A DNA stretch of 64,000 nucleotides from an uncultured Alistipes sp. (GTDB taxonomy: Bacteria; Bacteroidota; Bacteroidia; Bacteroidales; Rikenellaceae). The notes beneath the pieces are model-generated. The model was not told the DNA's origin. It did no database searches and worked only from the letters and a program-made list of their open reading frames with translations. The position numbers and the translations under genes were made by a program. Each line of letters starts with the position of its first letter. Positions within the stretch are counted from its first letter, which is position 1. This document shows, one piece after another, positions 9,749-18,451 of the stretch. The stretch lies in contig CANQGQ010000007.1 in NCBI GenBank assembly GCA_947623305.1, forward strand, positions 1-64,000. Reading direction: 5' to 3'.

Positions 9749-9832
9749 TGCGGGCCGAAGCCTCCGCCCGCGGAGGCCCGCCTATCGGCGTCCTCTCCGC
9801 AGTCTTCGTCCCGCGCCCATTCAAAAGGCATG
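9740..9832. repeat. Dispersed intergenic repeat, family B
   Basis: It contains GAGCCG-GCGGGCCGAAGCCTCCGC and later AGTCTTCG-CCCGCGCC, the same blocks as at 20941-20990, but here split by an extra stretch of roughly 30 bases that includes the palindrome GCCTCCGC/GCGGAGGC (9760-9777). It lies between two converging genes and is non-coding. Confidence 0.6.
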
Positions 9833-11236
9833 TCATTGGGCTAACGAGCGGATGTAGCCGTCGATGGCTTTCGCCGCCGCACGGCCCGCGCCCATCGCAA
9901 GGATGACCGTCGCGGCTCCCGTTACGGCATCGCCGCCCGCAAAGACCCCCGCACGGGTCGTGGCGCCTGCAGCATCGGCCGAAATACATCCGCGACGATC
10001 GGTCGCCAGACCGGCGGTCGTGGCAGCCAGCAGCGGATTAGGCGACGTACCCAACGCCATTACCACAACATCGCACGCCAATTCGAACTCCGAACCCGCC
10101 TTCGGCACCGGCGCCCGACGTCCCGAAGCATCAGGCTCGCCCAGCTCCATTTCGACGCAACGGATGCCGCGCACCCAGCCCTTTTCATCGCCTAATACTT
10201 CGACGGGATTGGTCAGCATCCGGAATTCGATGCCCTCCATGCGGGCATGATGCACCTCTTCGGCTCGCGCCGGAAGCTCCTTTTCGCTGCGGCGATAGAC
10301 GATGGTCGCCTCGGCTCCCAGACGCTTCGCCGTGCGCACGGCATCCATCGCCACGTTGCCGCCGCCGACCACCACCACGCGACGGCCGACCTGAATCGGC
10401 GTATCGTAAGCCGGATCATAGGCGTGCATCAGATTCGTGCGGGTCAGAAATTCGTTCGCCGAGACCACGCCGTTGAGATTTTCGCCCGCGATGCCCATGA
10501 AGCGAGGCAGACCGGCGCCCGATCCGATGAAAACCGCCTCGAATCCCTCATCGTCCAGCAGCGAATCGACCGTTACCGTACGGCCCACAATGACATCGGT
10601 TTCGAATTCCACGCCGAGCGCCCGCACGGCTTCGATTTCACGTGCCACGATGCGTTCTTTCGGCAACCGGAATTCGGGAATGCCGTACACCAGCACGCCG
10701 CCGACCTTATGCAGCGCCTCGAATATTTTCACCTCGTAGCCCATCTTCGCCAGATCGCTCGCACAGGCCAATCCGGCCGGCCCGCTGCCTACGACCGCCA
10801 CCCGATGACCGTTGCGCGGGGCTGTGCGAACCGGTTCCGCAGCATGTTCCAGCTGCCAGTCGCCGACATAGCGTTCGAGCTTGCCGATGGCGACCGGTTC
10901 GCCCTTGATGCCGAGGATGCACGCGCCTTCGCATTGGGTCTCCTGCGGACACACCCGACCGCAGACCGACGGCAGCGAACTGTCTTCGCCGATGATAGCG
11001 GCGGCCCGGGCCGGATCGCCCTCGTGAAGCGCCGCGATGAAATCGGGAATGCGAATGTTCACAGGGCACGCCTCGACGCAGCGCGGATGTTTGCAATGCA
11101 AGCAGCGCGACGCTTCAGTCTGCGCCTCCTCCGTATCGTAGCCGTAGCACACCTCTTCGAAATTGGTCGCCCGCCGTTGCGGATCCTGTTCGCGCACGGG
11201 AACGCGCGGTATCTTATTTGCCATACTCATCGACAA
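9833..11236 (-). CDS. NADPH-dependent glutamate synthase-like flavoprotein (NfnB / GltA-like subunit)
   Basis: This 467-residue iron-sulfur flavoprotein is of the glutamate synthase small-subunit family. N-terminal cysteine clusters (CLHCKHPRCVEACP near residues 42-55 and CGRVCPQETQCEGAC near 92-107) would bind two [4Fe-4S] centres. FAD binds at VVGSGPAGLACA near 148 and NADPH at VVGGGNVAMDA near 285. Because the gene directly follows a ferredoxin-NADP reductase-like gene with a 3-base gap, the pair is best read as NfnAB, the transhydrogenase that bifurcates electrons between NADPH, NADH and ferredoxin. A role in glutamate synthesis with a separate large subunit cannot be excluded. Confidence 0.88.
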   Translation of the reverse strand: MSMSMANKIPRVPVREQDPQRRATNFEEVCYGYDTEEAQTEASRCLHCKHPRCVEACPVNIRIPDFIAALHEGDPARAAAIIGEDSSLPSVCGRVCPQETQCEGACILGIKGEPVAIGKLERYVGDWQLEHAAEPVRTAPRNGHRVAVVGSGPAGLACASDLAKMGYEVKIFEALHKVGGVLVYGIPEFRLPKERIVAREIEAVRALGVEFETDVIVGRTVTVDSLLDDEGFEAVFIGSGAGLPRFMGIAGENLNGVVSANEFLTRTNLMHAYDPAYDTPIQVGRRVVVVGGGNVAMDAVRTAKRLGAEATIVYRRSEKELPARAEEVHHARMEGIEFRMLTNPVEVLGDEKGWVRGIRCVEMELGEPDASGRRAPVPKAGSEFELACDVVVMALGTSPNPLLAATTAGLATDRRGCISADAAGATTRAGVFAGGDAVTGAATVILAMGAGRAAAKAIDGYIRSLAQ

Positions 11237-11239
11237 TTC

Positions 11240-12121
11240 CTATTTATTCAAACCTATTTTGCATACGTGGCCGCCGGCCCGTTCTGCTTCGATAGCAGCG
11301 CGGCGTTGTTCCTCGGAACGATACATGCCCTGACGGCGCATCGCCTCGTCGAAATCGACCTCATGGGCATCGAACTCCGGCCCGTCGACACAAGTAAAGC
11401 GCGTCCGACCGCCCACCGTAACGCGGCAGGCGCCGCACATGCCCGTACCGTCGACCATCAACGCATTGAGCGAAACGGTGGTTTTCAGGCCGTATTTCGC
11501 GGTGGTCGCCGCCACGAACTTCATCATGATCATCGGCCCGATGGCGACCACTTCGTCGTACCGTTCGCCCTGCTCTACAAGTTGTTCAAGCAGTTGCGTA
11601 ACCAGGCCATGGAATCCCGCCGAACCATCGTCCGTAGCGAGATAAAGGTGATCGGCCACGGCACGCATTTCGTCGGTATAGATCAGCATGTCGCGCGTCT
11701 TGGCCCCGATGATGACATCGGCCCGAACGCCGCGTTCATGCAGCCACTTGACCTGCGGATAGACCGGAGCGGTACCCACGCCGCCCCCGATGAAGAGATA
11801 CCGACGGCCCGTCAGCTCCTCGGGATGGGCGACGAACTCCGACGGGCGGCCCAACGGCCCCGCGAAATCGGTCAATGCCTGACCGGCCTCCAACGAACAG
11901 ATTTTACGGGTCGAGACGCCGATGGTCTGGATGACGATAGTAACGCAGCCGTGATCGGCATCGTAATCGGCAATGGTGAGCGGGATGCGTTCGCCCGTCT
12001 CTCCGGCCCGCACGATGACGAATTGGCCGGGATGGGCCGCACGCGCGACCCGCGGTGCCGAAACCGTCATCGACCAGATGTTCTCGGCCAAACGCCGTTT
12101 TTCAAGAATGGGATAGTTCAT
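11240..12121 (-). CDS. Sulfide/dihydroorotate dehydrogenase-like FAD/NAD-binding protein (NfnA-like)
   Basis: This 293-residue protein has the FNR-like fold. It carries an FAD-binding beta barrel (IPLTIADYD near residue 50), a GGGVGTAPVYPQ nucleotide-binding loop near residue 113, and a C-terminal cysteine cluster GMCGACRV ... FTCVDGPEFD for a [2Fe-2S] centre. It belongs to the PyrK/NfnA family. It is the first gene of a two-gene operon with the glutamate synthase-like NfnB subunit and would form the NfnAB complex in the cytoplasm. The upstream region contains a family A dispersed repeat. Confidence 0.9.
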   Translation of the reverse strand: MNYPILEKRRLAENIWSMTVSAPRVARAAHPGQFVIVRAGETGERIPLTIADYDADHGCVTIVIQTIGVSTRKICSLEAGQALTDFAGPLGRPSEFVAHPEELTGRRYLFIGGGVGTAPVYPQVKWLHERGVRADVIIGAKTRDMLIYTDEMRAVADHLYLATDDGSAGFHGLVTQLLEQLVEQGERYDEVVAIGPMIMMKFVAATTAKYGLKTTVSLNALMVDGTGMCGACRVTVGGRTRFTCVDGPEFDAHEVDFDEAMRRQGMYRSEEQRRAAIEAERAGGHVCKIGLNK

Positions 12122-12162
12122 GTTCGATATGCATTGATACGGATTGCACCGTATTACATTTT

Positions 12163-12300
12163 GGTAACTATATACAACTTTACACCGAATCGAGTTGGCG
12201 AATGTATTTACCTTGCCGCTGGTCGTGTTCGCTCGCGGCAGAGCCGCGTTTACAAATTCGACCCACCCCCAAACCCTCGCCTTGGCGGGTGCTTCGGTCT
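12163..12300 (-). repeat. Dispersed intergenic repeat, family A
   Basis: In reverse complement this matches 36480-36618 block by block: ACCGAAGC, the GC-rich stem around CCGCCAAGGCG, GGGGGTGGGTC, GCGGCT/GCCGCGAGC, and GCCAACTCGATTCGGTG followed by AAAGTTGTATATAGTTACC. It is non-coding and lies upstream of NfnA. Confidence 0.75.
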
Positions 12301-12341
12301 GAACTCACAAGGTGGTAGCGTCTCGTTCGTCGAAAGCCCCT

Positions 12342-13418
12342 CTACGGAGCTAACAACAGCGCCGTAACGCGCAGTTGGCGCATCGGACGGGCCGGATCGT
12401 TGGTGATGATCGACAGCCGGTCGAGCAGCGGGCCGTAGTCCGCCTGCGACGGACGAATCGACACCTCCACCGTCAGACTGTCGTGCGGAGCGATCCGCTG
12501 ACCGGCCCGCAACGACGTTTCGATATGTCCTCTGTGCTCCACTGCCCGCACGACGAGTTCGCCCTCGCCGTCGTTGGCCAGCACGAAAGTCCGCCGTTCG
12601 ATCGGCGTATCGTGATTCACTTCGCCGAATTTCAGAATATTGTCCGACAGTCGCATCTTCGGTGCAGGCTTGTCGCGATAGGCTGCCGGATCATCCACCG
12701 CAATGCCATGCGCCATGAGCACCGTTCCGTTGCTCCGACCCGCAACCTCCACTTCGAACGTATCTTTCATCGTCCCGTAGCGGGGATTCGTCGCCGGAAT
12801 CGAATAAGCCAAGTCGATGGTTCCACGTTCGCCCGCAGCAATCCGTTCGGGTGCCGTAATGCGGAGGCAGCCGCTCGTCTCCTTCGGCCGCAGGCGGAAC
12901 TCGACCGGACGGTTCGACGTATTGACATACTCCACTGCGGCATGCACCTCCCGTCCGACCCGCAGATAGGAGAACGAACTGTGCGACGTACTCAAACGCA
13001 CGCCTTCGCCCGCATCGACCGGATAGAGTTCCTCGATGCTTTTAGGCCGCGGCACTACCGTTCCTCCGATGGTCAGTGTAGCGACCTTTTTCCGATCGGA
13101 CGAATAGACCGACAACTCTTTGGAAAAAGCGCCCGGACGGTTTTGGGGGTCGTAGGTTACCGCGATGCGGATCGAATCGCCCGCGTGCACGGGTTTTCGC
13201 GAAAACTTCGGCACGGTACATCCGCACGAGGTAACGACATCGAGCACGACGATCGGCCGTGCACCGCGATTGACGCCCGTAAACGTACACGTAACTCGAC
13301 CGTCGACTTCGCGGATCGTGCCGAAATCGTGGCGGTCGGGCTCGAAAACGAGCTGCGCCCGCACGACCGAAACCGACCCGATCGCCAGTCCACAGAGAAT
13401 CAGCGTTTTCAAATTCAT
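12342..13418 (-). CDS. DUF1573 domain-containing secreted protein
   Basis: This 358-residue protein has a signal peptide (residues 1-21, ending VVRAQ) and an N-terminal DUF1573 domain (FEPDRHDFGTI, then VVTSCGCTVP), followed by two more Ig-like repeats of the same kind. Family members are exported Bacteroidetes proteins with no defined biochemical role; the SCGC motif is typical. The gene stands alone between the nfnAB operon and manA, with its own -7 box (TAACTTTG) about 90 bases upstream. Confidence 0.87.
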   Translation of the reverse strand: MNLKTLILCGLAIGSVSVVRAQLVFEPDRHDFGTIREVDGRVTCTFTGVNRGARPIVVLDVVTSCGCTVPKFSRKPVHAGDSIRIAVTYDPQNRPGAFSKELSVYSSDRKKVATLTIGGTVVPRPKSIEELYPVDAGEGVRLSTSHSSFSYLRVGREVHAAVEYVNTSNRPVEFRLRPKETSGCLRITAPERIAAGERGTIDLAYSIPATNPRYGTMKDTFEVEVAGRSNGTVLMAHGIAVDDPAAYRDKPAPKMRLSDNILKFGEVNHDTPIERRTFVLANDGEGELVVRAVEHRGHIETSLRAGQRIAPHDSLTVEVSIRPSQADYGPLLDRLSIITNDPARPMRQLRVTALLLAP

Positions 13419-13506
13419 CGTTATCCCTTCTCGCTTTTGCCGTTGTACGAACCGTTCGATATCCTGCCTTCGGCCCTCCGCAACGCGGCCACCGGACGGC
13501 TCGCCG

Positions 13507-13514
13507 CAAAGTTA
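13507..13514 (-). promoter_or_regulatory. -7 box of the DUF1573 gene (TAACTTTG)
   Basis: This is a consensus TAnnTTTG element on the minus strand, upstream of the ATG at 13418, giving a leader of about 80 bases. A clear TTG -33 element is not visible. Confidence 0.5.
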
Positions 13515-13663
13515 CGAATTTTTCCGTTTTTCGAATCATCCGGTTTGTCGCTACCGGCTTGAAAATCGCCTTTCATCCGTATCTCGTATAAAATCCGGTC
13601 CGTCCCCCGAAAGAAAATTTTCGGCCGATTCGATTTCCGATCGAAAATTCAACCGTCCGAACG

Positions 13664-13693
13664 TTGTTTATTAACAAAGAGGAATTAATTTTG
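13664..13693 (+). promoter_or_regulatory. manA promoter (TTG, 19 bases, TAATTTTG)
   Basis: TTG at 13664-13666 and TAATTTTG at 13686-13693 are spaced by 19 bases, matching the Bacteroidetes primary sigma consensus. The promoter lies inside the longest possible reading frame for manA and therefore rules out the upstream start codon. Confidence 0.75.
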
Positions 13694-13747
13694 CGACATG
13701 CGAACCGACAAGGCTCGCGTTCCGAACAAAAACAACCATCCTGCAAT

Positions 13748-14719
13748 ATGAAACCGTTTCGATTCATTCCGATCTTTCAGTCGCCGATTTGGGGCGGCCG
13801 CAAGATCGCCGCTTACAAAAATATCGAAACCGACCGACCGACGATCGGCGAAAGTTGGGAACTCTCGGGGGTAAAAGGCTGCGAATCGGTGGTCGCCGAC
13901 GGCGAGTACGCCGGTTATGCACTGCCGCAACTGATTACCGAGCTGAAAGGCGATTTGGTAGGCCGCAAGGTCTACGAACGTTTCGGAACGGAGTTTCCCC
14001 TGTTAGTAAAATTCATCGACGCACGGGACGACCTTTCGATCCAGGTGCACCCCAACGACGAACTGGCCCGTCTGCGCCACGGCAAGAACGGCAAAACGGA
14101 GATGTGGTACGTGGTCGGTGCCGACGAACAGGCCCATCTCAAGGTAGGTTTTTCCCGATCCATCACCCCCGAAGAATACGAACGCCGCGTAGCCGATCAC
14201 ACGCTGACCGACGTGTTGTGCGACTACACTGTGAAGCCGGGCGACTTGTTCTTTCTACCCGCTGGCCGCGTGCACGCCATTTGCGCCGGAACGTTCGTGG
14301 CGGAAATCCAACAGACCTCGGACGTAACCTATCGCATTTACGATTACGGCCGCAAAGGCAAGGACGGCAAACCGCGCGAACTGCACACTGAATTGGCGAA
14401 AGAGGCCATCGACTACACCGTGCTGCCGGACTATCGTTCGCACTATGCCGCCGTCGAAAACCGCGAAACGAAACTCATCGCGTGTCCCTGTTTCACGACC
14501 TCGCTCTACGATCTCAACCGACCAATCGAAAAAGACCTATCGGCGACCGATTCATTTCTCGTGGTGATGTGTCTTGCGGGCAGCGGTGCACTGATTGATG
14601 ACGAGGATAATAAAACTCCGATCCGGCAGGGCGAAACGCTGCTCGTGCCGGCCTCCGCAAAGCGATTGACCATCCTACCGAAAACGAAAATCAAGCTGCT
14701 GACAAGCCATATCGACTGA
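13748..14719 (+). CDS. manA: Type I mannose-6-phosphate isomerase
   Basis: This is a zinc enzyme interconverting mannose 6-phosphate and fructose 6-phosphate, feeding GDP-mannose and glycan synthesis. The 323-residue cupin protein shows the type I zinc ligands: IQVHPND near residue 98, EMWYVV near 118, and FLPAGRVHAICAG with the following AEIQQTSDVTYRIYDYGR. The WGGRK motif near residue 15 is typical. The start at 13748 (MKPFRFIP) is chosen because a promoter lies just upstream, inside the longer frame. It is followed by a 380-base non-coding region with a large nested hairpin. Confidence 0.95.
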   Translation: MKPFRFIPIFQSPIWGGRKIAAYKNIETDRPTIGESWELSGVKGCESVVADGEYAGYALPQLITELKGDLVGRKVYERFGTEFPLLVKFIDARDDLSIQVHPNDELARLRHGKNGKTEMWYVVGADEQAHLKVGFSRSITPEEYERRVADHTLTDVLCDYTVKPGDLFFLPAGRVHAICAGTFVAEIQQTSDVTYRIYDYGRKGKDGKPRELHTELAKEAIDYTVLPDYRSHYAAVENRETKLIACPCFTTSLYDLNRPIEKDLSATDSFLVVMCLAGSGALIDDEDNKTPIRQGETLLVPASAKRLTILPKTKIKLLTSHID

Positions 14720-14770
14720 TGAGCGAAAGGAGAGCCCATTATTCTACGGTCGGCGGCCTATCAATAAAAA

Positions 14771-14835
14771 CCCTCACCAAGCAGGCGGACGGCTTCAGGG
14801 GGAAGCAAGAATAATTCCGCCAAACAAGGTGAGGG
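14771..14835 (+). ncRNA. Nested three-stem hairpin in manA-recG gap (candidate structured RNA)
   Basis: Three stems nest symmetrically: CCCTCACC (14771-14778) with GGTGAGGG (14828-14835), GGCGGA (14784-14789) with TCCGCC (14816-14821), and GCTTC (14792-14796) with GAAGC (14802-14806). No T-run follows, so it is not a plain terminator. It lies about 50 bases after manA and could be a 3' element of that mRNA or part of a separate RNA. No promoter was seen directly upstream. Confidence 0.4.
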
Positions 14836-14956
14836 TCTCGATGGAAGCGACAATAACCTTGCCAAGCTGGATGAAGGCCTACCGCGTCAACAAAAAATTC
14901 TGTCGCTGCAAACAAATAAACCGGAAACGATCATAACCGCCGAAAGCAGTCGAAGG

Positions 14957-14998
14957 AACCATCGCATAAGGAAGCCCATTCAACGGACCGATCCGTGC
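14957..14998 (-). repeat. Dispersed intergenic repeat, family B (partial)
   Basis: ATCGCATAAGGAAGCCC followed by AACGGACCG matches the reverse complement of 18144-18172. The rest of the manA-recG gap (14836-15000) shows no gene. Confidence 0.5.
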
Positions 14999-15015
14999 CA
15001 GTTAATAAAAATTCG

Positions 15016-15023
15016 TATCTTTG
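15016..15023 (+). promoter_or_regulatory. -7 box upstream of recG (TATCTTTG)
   Basis: This is a consensus TAnnTTTG element with no clear TTG at -33. A second, better promoter lies 72 bases downstream. The preceding context, TTAATAAAAATTCG, is shared with the box at 18350. Confidence 0.45.
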
Positions 15024-15064
15024 GCTTCGCCGAAGATACTCCCGCTCGGCAATGCCAAATAAAT

Positions 15065-15095
15065 TTTGCATTGCTCTCGCTTATTCGTATCTTTG
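15065..15095 (+). promoter_or_regulatory. recG promoter (TTTG, 19 bases, TATCTTTG)
   Basis: TTTG at 15065-15068 and TATCTTTG at 15088-15095 have ideal 19-base spacing. The predicted transcription start falls at about 15101-15103, on or next to the GTG at 15102, so the mRNA from this promoter would be almost leaderless. Confidence 0.65.
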
Positions 15096-15101
15096 ACCCT
15101 T

Positions 15102-17216
15102 GTGGAAAATCCGCTCGATAACGACATCCAATTCGTCCCGGGTGTGGGCGAGATGCGGGCCCGTGCCTTGAAGCACGAGCTCGGCATCCATACGCTCGGC
15201 GACATGTTGCGCCACTACCCGTTCCGGTACATCGACCGTACGCGCATCTATCCCATCGCCGAAATCACCGATGCCGCCGGATTGGCCTACGTGCAGTTTC
15301 GGGCCCGCATCACGAGCATCTCCTATGCGGGTGAAGGACGCCGCCGGCGTTTTTACGCTTACGCACAAGACGCTACGGGTCAGGCCGAGCTGGTCTGGTT
15401 CCAGGGCATCAAATGGATCGAAAAAAAGATCGAGGTCGGCCGCGAATACCTCGTTTTCGGACGCGCGACCTTCTACCGCAGCCTGTTGCAGTTGGCCCAT
15501 CCCGAGCTGGAGACCATCGAACAGGCCCTCTCGCGCAAGGCCGAAAGCGGCATGCAGGGCATTTACCCCTCGACCGAAAAAATAGGCAATCTGCTGGGGG
15601 CAAAAGGGATGTACCAGATTATCTGCAACACGTGGCGCCTCGTTGCGGGCCGCATTCCCGACCCGCTGCCGGATGCGATACGCACGCAGTACGGGTTGAT
15701 CCCCCTCTGCGACGCCCTCTACAACATCCACTTCCCCCAATCGGCCGAAGCGCTGCGGCAGGCGCAATACCGGTTGAAATTCGACGAACTTTTCGGCATC
15801 CAGCTCAACATCCAGCGCCATCGCACGGCCCGTCTCTCGAAAAACGACGGATTTTTATTCAAGCGGGTGGGGGATGCGTTCAACGCTTTTTATAACGAGC
15901 GGCTGCCTTTTCCGCTCACCGGCGCCCAGAAACGGGTCATCCGCGAAATTCGTCAGGACACCGTGTCGGGGTTCCAGATGAACCGGCTGTTGCAGGGCGA
16001 TGTCGGCAGCGGCAAGACGATGGTGGCGTTGATGTCAATGCTGCTGGCCGTCGACAACGGCTACCAGGCCTGCATGATGGCGCCGACCGAAATTCTCGCC
16101 CGACAGCATTACGCCACGTTCCGGAAGCTGCTGGAGGGCACAGGCATCACGGTCGGCATCTTGACGGGCGCATCGAAAAGCCGCGAACGCCGCGACACGC
16201 TCGCAGGCATCGCCTCGGGCGAAACGCAACTGTTGATCGGCACCCACGCGCTGATCGAAGACCGCGTGCAGTTCGCCAACCTCGGATTCGTGGTCATCGA
16301 CGAACAGCACCGGTTCGGGGTCGAACAGCGGGCCCGCCTGTGGACCAAAAACGCCCAGCCGCCGCACATCCTCGTCATGACGGCGACGCCCATTCCCCGC
16401 ACGCTGGCCATGACTCTCTACGGCGACCTCGACGTCTCGGTCATCGACGAACTGCCGCCCGGACGCCGCCCCATCCGAACCGTGCACTACACCGATGCGG
16501 CGCGACTTCGACTCTTTGGGTTTTTACGACAAGAAATAAGAAAAGGACGGCAGATCTACATCGTCTATCCGCTCATCAAGGAGTCGGAGGCGATGGACTA
16601 CAAGGATCTGACGGACGGTTACGAAGCCATCTCGCGCGATTTTCCGCTGCCCGAATACGTTACAGCCATCTGCCACGGCCGGATGAAGCCGGCCGACAAG
16701 GAGGAGTCGATGCGTCAGTTCAAATCGGGCGAGGCACAGATTTTGGTCGCTACATCGGTCATCGAGGTGGGGGTCGACGTGCCCAATGCCACGGTGATGG
16801 TGATCGAATCGGCCGAACGGTTCGGGTTGTCGCAGCTCCACCAGTTGCGCGGACGCGTAGGGCGCGGCGGCGAACAGTCCTACTGCATCCTGATGTCGGG
16901 CGAAAAGCTGTCGCGCGAGGCGCGGGCCCGACTGGATGCCATGTGCGAGACGAACGACGGGTTCCGATTGGCAGAGCTCGACCTGAAGCTGCGCGGAGCG
17001 GGCGACATCAACGGTACGCTGCAAAGCGGTATGGGATTCGATCTGAAGATCGCCAATCCGACGCTCGACGTCCAGATACTGACCGTTACGCGCGAAGCGG
17101 CGATCGGCATTTTGTCGGTCGACCCTGCGCTGGACCGTCCCGAACACCGAGGCCTCGAAGAGCTCCGGAAGCGCTATGCGGGAAACGATGCGATCGACTT
17201 TTCGCGCATCTCTTAA
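15102..17216 (+). CDS. recG: ATP-dependent DNA helicase RecG
   Basis: This helicase remodels stalled replication forks and Holliday junctions. It has an N-terminal wedge/OB domain (QFVPGVGEMRA near the start, FRARITSISY), then two helicase lobes. Walker A is GDVGSGKT near residue 296, the DEQHRFG box II is near 400, and VMTATPIPRTLAMT and the C-terminal QLHQLRGRVGRG motifs are present. From the GTG at 15102 the protein has 704 residues, the usual RecG size. A TTG at 15066 would add 12 residues but lies within a promoter. The gene ends 65 bases before the DUF3108 gene, probably in one transcript. Confidence 0.95.
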   Translation: MENPLDNDIQFVPGVGEMRARALKHELGIHTLGDMLRHYPFRYIDRTRIYPIAEITDAAGLAYVQFRARITSISYAGEGRRRRFYAYAQDATGQAELVWFQGIKWIEKKIEVGREYLVFGRATFYRSLLQLAHPELETIEQALSRKAESGMQGIYPSTEKIGNLLGAKGMYQIICNTWRLVAGRIPDPLPDAIRTQYGLIPLCDALYNIHFPQSAEALRQAQYRLKFDELFGIQLNIQRHRTARLSKNDGFLFKRVGDAFNAFYNERLPFPLTGAQKRVIREIRQDTVSGFQMNRLLQGDVGSGKTMVALMSMLLAVDNGYQACMMAPTEILARQHYATFRKLLEGTGITVGILTGASKSRERRDTLAGIASGETQLLIGTHALIEDRVQFANLGFVVIDEQHRFGVEQRARLWTKNAQPPHILVMTATPIPRTLAMTLYGDLDVSVIDELPPGRRPIRTVHYTDAARLRLFGFLRQEIRKGRQIYIVYPLIKESEAMDYKDLTDGYEAISRDFPLPEYVTAICHGRMKPADKEESMRQFKSGEAQILVATSVIEVGVDVPNATVMVIESAERFGLSQLHQLRGRVGRGGEQSYCILMSGEKLSREARARLDAMCETNDGFRLAELDLKLRGAGDINGTLQSGMGFDLKIANPTLDVQILTVTREAAIGILSVDPALDRPEHRGLEELRKRYAGNDAIDFSRIS

Positions 17217-17281
17217 CTGGTCGGAAGGAAATACCGTAAAAAGAATAAGAAAACCGAAACATAAACGAATCGAAAAAGACC

Positions 17282-18139
17282 ATGACGAAAAACGAAATAA
17301 CCGGCGACCGCAATCCGGCCGGAACCGTAAAACCGAATCGGGTGATCCGATGGGCGGGTTTGCTGCTTGCGCTCGTAGCTGCGGGCCCGCTGTTCGCCCA
17401 GCTCTATCACCCGGGCGAACAACTCGAATACCGCGTGAGCTACAAAGCCAAGATGTTCCCCAATACGGAGGTCGGCACCGTGGAGGTTACGACCCAAGAG
17501 ACGATGGTGAACGACACGCTTCGCTACGAGGTTACGGGGACGGGCCGTACGCTACCGACCTATCGCTGGTTCTTCAACATGCTGGACGTTTACACGGTGC
17601 ACATCGACCCGACGACCCTGCGGCCGATCACCTTCCGGAGCGATCTGCGCGAAGGCGACTACACCTTCCGAAGCTACTATGTCTATGACTGGGAGAACAA
17701 CCGCGTCTCGACCCGCTGGCGCAGCCGCCAGAACCCCGAAAAAGAGAAACAGATGGAACTGACCCCCGAAAGTCTGGATGCCATTTCGCTCTTTTTCCGG
17801 CTGCGTTCTGCCAAAGCGGAGGATTTCCGCGCCGGCGAAACGGCCCGTCTCCAGATGGTGCTGCAAGATACTATCCGACAGATCCATTACCGTTTCATCG
17901 GCCGTGAAGTGAAGAAAATCCGCAACATGGGACGTTTCCGCAGCTTGCGGTTCGAATGCGAATTAGGATCGTCGGAAGGCTTTTCGTTCACCGACGGCAC
18001 GATCTTCACCATCTGGGTTTCGGACGACGAGAACAAAATCCCGCTCTACATCGAATCGCCCGTACGCATCGGGAGCATCCAGGCCTACATTTCGGGATAC
18101 AAGGGGTTGAAATATCCGCTGACCAGCAAAATCAAATAG
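17282..18139 (+). CDS. DUF3108 domain-containing exported protein
   Basis: This 285-residue protein has a signal peptide (hydrophobic residues 20-39, ending LFAQ) and a DUF3108 domain covering nearly all the rest, beginning YHPGEQLEYRVSYK. Family members are periplasmic Bacteroidetes proteins of unknown function, predicted to be beta-rich. It is likely co-transcribed with recG, which ends 65 bases upstream. Confidence 0.85.
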   Translation: MTKNEITGDRNPAGTVKPNRVIRWAGLLLALVAAGPLFAQLYHPGEQLEYRVSYKAKMFPNTEVGTVEVTTQETMVNDTLRYEVTGTGRTLPTYRWFFNMLDVYTVHIDPTTLRPITFRSDLREGDYTFRSYYVYDWENNRVSTRWRSRQNPEKEKQMELTPESLDAISLFFRLRSAKAEDFRAGETARLQMVLQDTIRQIHYRFIGREVKKIRNMGRFRSLRFECELGSSEGFSFTDGTIFTIWVSDDENKIPLYIESPVRIGSIQAYISGYKGLKYPLTSKIK

Positions 18140-18140
18140 C

Positions 18141-18335
18141 CGGCCCGTTGGAACGGGCTTCCCTATGCGATAGACCGTCATGCTGCTTTCGACGGTCGCA
18201 CTCGCTGCTGACCATCTTATTAACTGACACGGATTTCGTCGTTTTTGGTAAAAAGAAACGGAAGCAGCGAAGAAAGCGTTGAAAAGCGCAGGAACACGCC
18301 ACCGCATAGGGAACCGCTTTTAAAAGCGGCGCGCT
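18141..18335. repeat. Dispersed intergenic repeat, family B (two inverted parts)
   Basis: This 312-base gap holds two family B pieces. At 18141-18210, TTCCCTATGCGATAGACCG is followed by CTGCTTTCGACGGTCG, which is the reverse complement of the block at 21046-21062. At 18296-18335, CCGCATAGGGAACCGCTTTTAAAAGCGGC corresponds to 20979-21010 in reverse and contains a perfect palindrome. No gene is visible in the gap. Confidence 0.55.
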
Positions 18336-18349
18336 AATAAAAATTTTCG

Positions 18350-18357
18350 TATCTTTG
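18350..18357 (+). promoter_or_regulatory. -7 box (TATCTTTG) for the coiled-coil protein gene
   Basis: This is a consensus TAnnTTTG element 95 bases before the ATG at 18452, in the context CTAATAAAAATTTTCG that also precedes the box at 15016. It may drive the 18452-20695 gene set. Confidence 0.55.
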
Positions 18358-18451
18358 TACAATAAAACCGACCCGCTCAATAAAAGGTCGGACGCAACGA
18401 ACCCCCGAACGATGCTCCCTATCGCGCACCGTCCGATAAAAAACGAAACCT

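Noticed and set aside
10247..12367. Very long plus-strand reading frame opposite the nfnAB genes
   Set aside because: It is antisense to two well-recognised iron-sulfur flavoproteins, has no domain and no signal, and arises from the GC-rich codon bias of the other strand.
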